Part shown: piece by piece, positions 6,301 through 9,050 of the stretch
How positions within the stretch are numbered: the first letter of the stretch is position 1
How the letters are laid out: each line of letters starts with the position of its first letter
Assembly (NCBI GenBank): GCA_947631885.1
Contig: CANRMZ010000038.1
Span: 1 to 9,050 of the forward strand
Direction of reading: 5' to 3'
Source: an uncultured Bacilli bacterium
GTDB taxonomy: Bacteria; Bacillota_I; Bacilli_A; RF39; UBA660
Length of the DNA stretch: 9,050 nt
Translations under genes and position numbers: made by a program
The notes under the pieces: model-generated
Seen by the model: the letters and a program-made list of their open reading frames with translations, nothing else
Databases searched by the model: none
What the model was told of the DNA's origin: nothing

Positions 6301-7539
6301 AGGATTTTGTTCAACCTTTAGAATAACTGTATCAATCATTTCGTTGGGAGCATAGTTTACAAACGCTTCATCACTTAGATAAGGACATAATACTCCTACT
6401 ACAGAAGAAGGTATTCTTGCTCTAGCATATTGAGAACGTGTCATATCAATGGCATCTTTTAAATAGTTTTCATCTTCGGCAAGTTTGCTATTTATATATG
6501 CCATTACATCAGGAATATCACTATAAGATAATAGATTATTTTTAGTTATTTTATCCATTATTTCTGTTTTATCTTCGGGATTACAAAAAATAAAAAGTGT
6601 TTCAAGAATGTAATATGGTACTTCAGAACTTTTCATAATTTTTTCTCTAACCAGCATTTTTAATGAGATATCATTTTGTAAAATATTTACATTATCCTGT
6701 AAATTACATATATTATATAAAGAAGTTCTGGCAATAATAATCGCCATATCATCTATTGAAAGATACTGTGGATATAAAGATAAGAGTTTCAAGAATGTTT
6801 CACTCATAATTGAATTGTTTTTAACTCCTGCCATAAAAGAGTCTTTAGCTTTAGTATCATGAGTTAAAATAAAGTAATCAATTTGTCCCACGAAATCCTC
6901 AGGTATAACATCTAAAACACTACTTCTTGCTTCTTCTGCAGAATTTTTAAATAATTCTTGATACTGCTCTTTATACTCTTCTCTATCTCTAAGATCTTTT
7001 AAAATATGCTCTTGAAATCTAATGGGTATTCTCCCAAAATTAGGATACCAAAAAGTTTCAATCCTAGGATCAAGTTTAGTTTTCTGCATCAATCTATTAA
7101 ATATATTAGGATTATTATAAATTTTCAAAAATATATCATCATCTTTAACGCCTCGGATAAATCCTAGTATATTATTTGGGCTAAGTAGCTCAAGAGTCTC
7201 AGCAACCCTTAAATACTGAAATAAATAGCGATATGTTTCTTGGTCTTTAACATCCTCCAAAAGGCCTCTTTGTTGAATTTCAGATAAAGACTTAATATGA
7301 GCCAAATTATCAAAAATAATTTTATTTTGTACAACTGCATCAAGTTTTTCAAGGCCAAAGACATTAGCAAAAGCTCGAGATGATACTTTATCAAGTAATG
7401 GTTTATTTCCTAAAATATAGCTATGAAAAGGGGTATAATCATAAGGGTATTCAAATAGATATTCTACTTGCTTATCAGTATTTAAGTTTGGAAAGTTTTG
7501 TACTTCGTTATGAGCTACAGCAAAATCAATCATTTTCAT
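3289..7539 (-). CDS. Giant uncharacterised protein: helical N-terminus, unknown module, C-terminal HD domain
   Basis: I do not recognise this 1416-aa protein as a named family. It has no signal peptide or membrane segment, so it is probably cytoplasmic. Residues 1 to about 900 look alpha-helical and leucine/tyrosine/asparagine-rich, like an irregular solenoid. About 930-1105 is a compact module with VLTHSTNAY (936-944), GICTAL (968-973), GFNHLAMGSISNMGPYD (994-1010), TRHTHNEIVLER (1038-1049), QPDYVIITSE (1061-1070) and GIPILYIDIAKI (1091-1102). About 1240-1370 is an HD metal-dependent phosphohydrolase-like domain: HMVRV (His1252), SHDKGR (His1284-Asp1285), VGHGKMG (His1297), EYHEP (His1326) and KDADALDRVRF (Asp1361/1363). 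HD enzymes typically cleave phosphate esters; the substrate is unknown. Start: AGGG is 1 nt from the ATG at 7539 but 7 nt from the in-frame ATG at 7533, so 7533 is likelier. A 7-nt duplication creates the stop codon; without it the protein would be 1433 aa. Confidence 0.85.
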   Translation of the reverse strand: MKMIDFAVAHNEVQNFPNLNTDKQVEYLFEYPYDYTPFHSYILGNKPLLDKVSSRAFANVFGLEKLDAVVQNKIIFDNLAHIKSLSEIQQRGLLEDVKDQETYRYLFQYLRVAETLELLSPNNILGFIRGVKDDDIFLKIYNNPNIFNRLMQKTKLDPRIETFWYPNFGRIPIRFQEHILKDLRDREEYKEQYQELFKNSAEEARSSVLDVIPEDFVGQIDYFILTHDTKAKDSFMAGVKNNSIMSETFLKLLSLYPQYLSIDDMAIIIARTSLYNICNLQDNVNILQNDISLKMLVREKIMKSSEVPYYILETLFIFCNPEDKTEIMDKITKNNLLSYSDIPDVMAYINSKLAEDENYLKDAIDMTRSQYARARIPSSVVGVLCPYLSDEAFVNYAPNEMIDTVILKVEQNPNLMPYVSNAITCKWLDRLDTDSPIMHHLPAAGLISSFLAYKRNPEKRRAILDELYDRSSKGPLVQDEAIDLSNIYGSIDVSEKEEFIIKIDPRFLLGCYAEEKNKDFKELIAKTIIEKQQRAFDFEYHTDFYKFLSLPEENLARILYNVMPSIIFELYLYSPSKFLESIVLRNFAKNPYSLNRAEDIDELVYSLSASARDNVENKMTRLLNDIKSKDPNLYNLLSKNDSYSVLKFIERYNMGFFDNEVIYRAFVILLEKYPFITMTINYDILSPELINLNSHFLDKIVKYPDVQARIINIKNNKAKSYPVFLELLNHVSNDEDRIFDDKMLILLDYFETNEVYYDHSLSSEELENLLRYILLSSKVFKFSKDSLSVEDVDPLQYSEQISEICDNDMQKANSEFDIKNAIFKKYFDITYEDAKVFLYTYDNDLDSLDLEEDVKVFVDNIRRIASLKNIRLLNRIYQTYSPRYSINDMFIIINELQKAYAKKINESLTKRADASMQISIGDEMVSVVDADLDFKVLTHSTNAYSSMPMVDDDYYKSWNVGKNLTNHGICTALVTDTCLGLPPLRDEKYGVIFGFNHLAMGSISNMGPYDLFSVNNGYRLETNRVSKFMSPDSVESNTRHTHNEIVLERTNLEDNSTINIQPDYVIITSEMSENQKTNSLTAARQMNKGKGIPILYIDIAKIVANKKDTIISLLNEFTASKNIATFSQALSLYESVKCTLFNIKDYEFISTEFIDDFITKYIEYVDTLPEKDKLSRLQELENALNKEKAKFDLVVDSGNRHKTFDIDYNAHIENIYSKMAIVNLDNDTDRLNEYMKAINVGTNGLSAHDETHMVRVTILAQKIGEILGLDEKNMMMVIEAAKSHDKGRVNDGRNVGHGKMGAMMYKASSSLDEKTTNMICAIIEYHEPTDDDVTKEAIFDKYNIPLEDRETLELLCAIIKDADALDRVRFTNPMAMLDPKKLRLNESKLLIKYANDLLSKTKELSEEDKLDDTLKA

Positions 7540-7556
7540 ACCCTACTTTCTACTTA

Positions 7557-7585
7557 AGTATAACAAAATAATTATTCTTTGTAAA
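7557..7585 (-). promoter_or_regulatory. Promoter of the giant HD-domain gene
   Basis: On the minus strand, TTTACA (7580-7585, 5 of 6) and TATACT (7557-7562, 5 of 6) are 17 nt apart, with TG one base upstream of the -10. Transcription would start near 7550, giving a very short leader. That also favours the downstream ATG at 7533 as the true start. Confidence 0.65.
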
Positions 7586-7609
7586 ACATCATTATTTATA
7601 AATTTATAA

Positions 7610-7638
7610 TTGAAAATAAAGGGTATCTTTATTATAAT
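7610..7638 (+). promoter_or_regulatory. Promoter of the secretion/pilus ATPase gene
   Basis: TTGAAA (7610-7615, 5 of 6) and a perfect TATAAT (7633-7638) are separated by 17 nt. Transcription would start near 7645, about 35 nt before the ATG. Unlike the four minus-strand promoters in the window it lacks a TGn extension. Confidence 0.7.
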
Positions 7639-7669
7639 TATTATAGAATAAAAATAGAAAAGGACTAAT

Positions 7670-7687
7670 GTGATAGCGTATGTTTAG
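7670..7687 (+). other. Possible 5-codon upstream frame overlapping the ATPase start
   Basis: The site GAAAAGGA (7657-7664) is 15 nt from the ATPase ATG but only 5 nt from a GTG at 7670. That GTG opens the frame GTG ATA GCG TAT GTT TAG, whose stop overlaps the start of the ATPase gene. Translation of this leader peptide could couple to the ATPase. The feature is very short and may be chance. Confidence 0.2.
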
Positions 7688-9050
7688 AGAGTTTGATTAC
7701 GATAATAAACCCGTTGTAGATATTGTTAATGAAATTCTAATGGATGCCATTAATAAGTATGCATCAGATATTCACTTTGACCCTGATGAAAACTCTATCA
7801 ATGTTAGAATTCGTATCGATGGCGAACTACATGACTACGCTAAAATTCCTGATTCTATTCGTAAAAACTTATCTACCAGAATTAAAATTATAAGTGGGAT
7901 GAATATAACGGAAATGCGTCTTCCTCAAGATGGAGCTATTAAAGGTATTGATGCAGGAAGACAACTTGACCTCCGTGTCTCTTCGCTTCCTACGATTCAT
8001 GGTGAGAAAATCGTTATAAGAATCCTTGACTATACACTTTCTTCCTCTGGACTTGAAAGTATAGGCCTTACAGAAGAAAATTATGAAAAGATTAAAAAGT
8101 TACTTGCAAAACCCAATGGTATTATCCTAGTTACTGGTGCTACTGGTACTGGTAAATCTACTACCGTATATACCATGCTACAACTTTTAAATACACCTGA
8201 AAGAAATATTATAACTGTTGAAGACCCAGTAGAAATGAAAATTCAAGGTATTAACCAAGTACAAGTTATGAGCGAAATTGGTCTAGACTTTAATACAACT
8301 TTAAGAAGTATCTTACGTCAAGACCCCGATATTATAATGATCGGAGAAATTCGTGATGATGAAACTGCTCGTATTGCTGTTAGAGCCTCTATCACAGGTC
8401 ACTTAGTTCTTTCTACAATCCACACCAATAACTCCCTTAATACTATCGAAAGACTTTTGGATATGGAAATTGAAAGGTACCTATTAGGTTCAGCTTTAAC
8501 CGGAGTTCTTTCCCAAAGACTGGTTAAAAAGCTCTGCCCAATGTGCCGAAGAAGTAGACCTACTACCCCATATGAAAAAAATTTATTTCAAAAAGTGTTA
8601 AATATGGATGTGGAATCTATCTATGAACCTGTAGGTTGTGACAATTGTATCAAAGGTTATCGTGGAAGATCTGGTTTACACGAAGTACTAATTATTAATC
8701 AAGATGTAAGAGATGCCATTACAAGTAATCTTAGAAAAGAAAACTTAAGAGAACTAGTATATGAAAAGCAAAAGACTAAAACCTTACTTCAAGATGGCCT
8801 TTTAAAAGTAATTCAAGGCGTTACAAGTATCGATGAAGTATTAAGAGTTATTAGCGTCGAAGAAGACTTTGGTAAGAACGATGAAGAAGTTAAAAAAGCC
8901 TTTATTGGAAGTGACCTTGATACACTTGAAGGTGTTCAAGCAGAAGTTACTCCATTATCGGCAAATAGTAATACACAAGATAATATTAATGCCCCTGCCC
9001 CCGATTTAAACCAAGCCGCAAATAGTAACACTGGCGTTAATATTCTCATG
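7680..9050 (+). CDS. GspE/PilB/ComGA-type secretion and pilus assembly ATPase (3' end outside window)
   Basis: This is a hexameric cytoplasmic ATPase that powers assembly of type IV pilus-like, type II secretion or competence pseudopilus fibres. The 457 codons seen are open to the right edge. In order: a short N2-type domain (about 11-110, ASDIHFDP at 28-35), Walker A GATGTGKST (153-161), an Asp box from VEDPVE (180-185), Walker B DIIMIGEIRD (217-226), the His box HLVLSTIHTN (241-250) and a zinc-type tetracysteine pair CPMC (286-289) and CDNC (320-323). It lacks the N1 domain of GspE and PilB, so it has the size of ComGA-like enzymes. The core ends near residue 391; at least 66 more residues follow, ending in an N/Q/A/P-rich, probably disordered tail. 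ATG 7680 is the first possible start, since TAG precedes it in frame. Pilus, secretion and competence roles cannot be separated without the genes to the right. Confidence 0.93.
   Translation, partial: MFREFDYDNKPVVDIVNEILMDAINKYASDIHFDPDENSINVRIRIDGELHDYAKIPDSIRKNLSTRIKIISGMNITEMRLPQDGAIKGIDAGRQLDLRVSSLPTIHGEKIVIRILDYTLSSSGLESIGLTEENYEKIKKLLAKPNGIILVTGATGTGKSTTVYTMLQLLNTPERNIITVEDPVEMKIQGINQVQVMSEIGLDFNTTLRSILRQDPDIIMIGEIRDDETARIAVRASITGHLVLSTIHTNNSLNTIERLLDMEIERYLLGSALTGVLSQRLVKKLCPMCRRSRPTTPYEKNLFQKVLNMDVESIYEPVGCDNCIKGYRGRSGLHEVLIINQDVRDAITSNLRKENLRELVYEKQKTKTLLQDGLLKVIQGVTSIDEVLRVISVEEDFGKNDEEVKKAFIGSDLDTLEGVQAEVTPLSANSNTQDNINAPAPDLNQAANSNTGVNILM

Noticed and set aside
7209..7571. Short frames within and opposite the start of the giant gene
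   Set aside because: They overlap the N-terminal coding region and the promoter in other frames, with low-complexity products.
7583..7650. ComK-like or ComX-like competence box upstream of the ATPase gene
   Set aside because: AAAA-N5-TTAT and TATAGAATA are only partial matches and are expected by chance in such AT-rich DNA.
1..9050. Mycoplasma-type code with TGA as tryptophan
   Set aside because: The Trp codons checked are TGG, and the genes run to full family length under the standard code.

Overview
The window is AT-rich DNA (roughly 30% GC by eye) from a low-GC Gram-positive bacterium (Bacillota/Bacilli type, or an uncultured relative). It uses the ordinary genetic code: Trp residues in the proteins checked are TGG. 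The signs are strong purine Shine-Dalgarno sites, near-consensus sigma-A promoters with 17-nt spacers (four of the five have a TGn extended -10), rho-independent terminators and rplS next to lepB. The exact taxon cannot be read from the sequence; a host-associated uncultured Bacilli lineage is only a guess. There are no rRNA, tRNA, CRISPR or insertion sequence signals.

Layout. Five main genes lie on the minus strand and one on the plus strand. From right to left on the minus strand: (1) a giant uncharacterised protein (3289-7539, 1416 aa) with a long, probably helical N-terminal part, an unrecognised globular module (about residues 930-1105) and a C-terminal HD phosphohydrolase-like domain; (2) rplS (2769-3110), with its own promoter, a structured leader that could be the L19 autoregulatory leader, and a terminator overlapping its stop codon; (3) an apparent operon lepB (2193-2675, TTG start), a 398-aa unknown protein with a ParB/sulfiredoxin-like 'GRHR' motif (993-2189) and a DUF362 protein (89-967), ended by a terminator overlapping the last stop codon. 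A further leftward promoter lies at the left edge and reads out of the window. On the plus strand, divergent from the giant gene, a GspE/PilB/ComGA-type secretion or pilus assembly ATPase starts at 7680 and is still open at the right end. It is probably the first gene of a type IV pilus-like or competence operon.

How they relate. rplS and lepB are housekeeping genes (ribosome, protein export). The unknown and DUF362 genes are close enough behind lepB to share its transcript. The giant gene and the ATPase are transcribed divergently from a 140-bp spacer holding a good promoter in each direction; this suggests, but does not prove, a shared context.

Most notable: the giant gene's stop codon is created by a perfect 7-nt tandem duplication (CTTAAAG twice). 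With one copy, the frame would continue for 18 more plausible charged, helical residues to a TAG just before the rplS promoter. The same tail is also preceded by a textbook AGGAGG site and an ATG, so it could be translated as a 25-aa small protein. The architecture of the giant protein is the best candidate here for an undescribed system.
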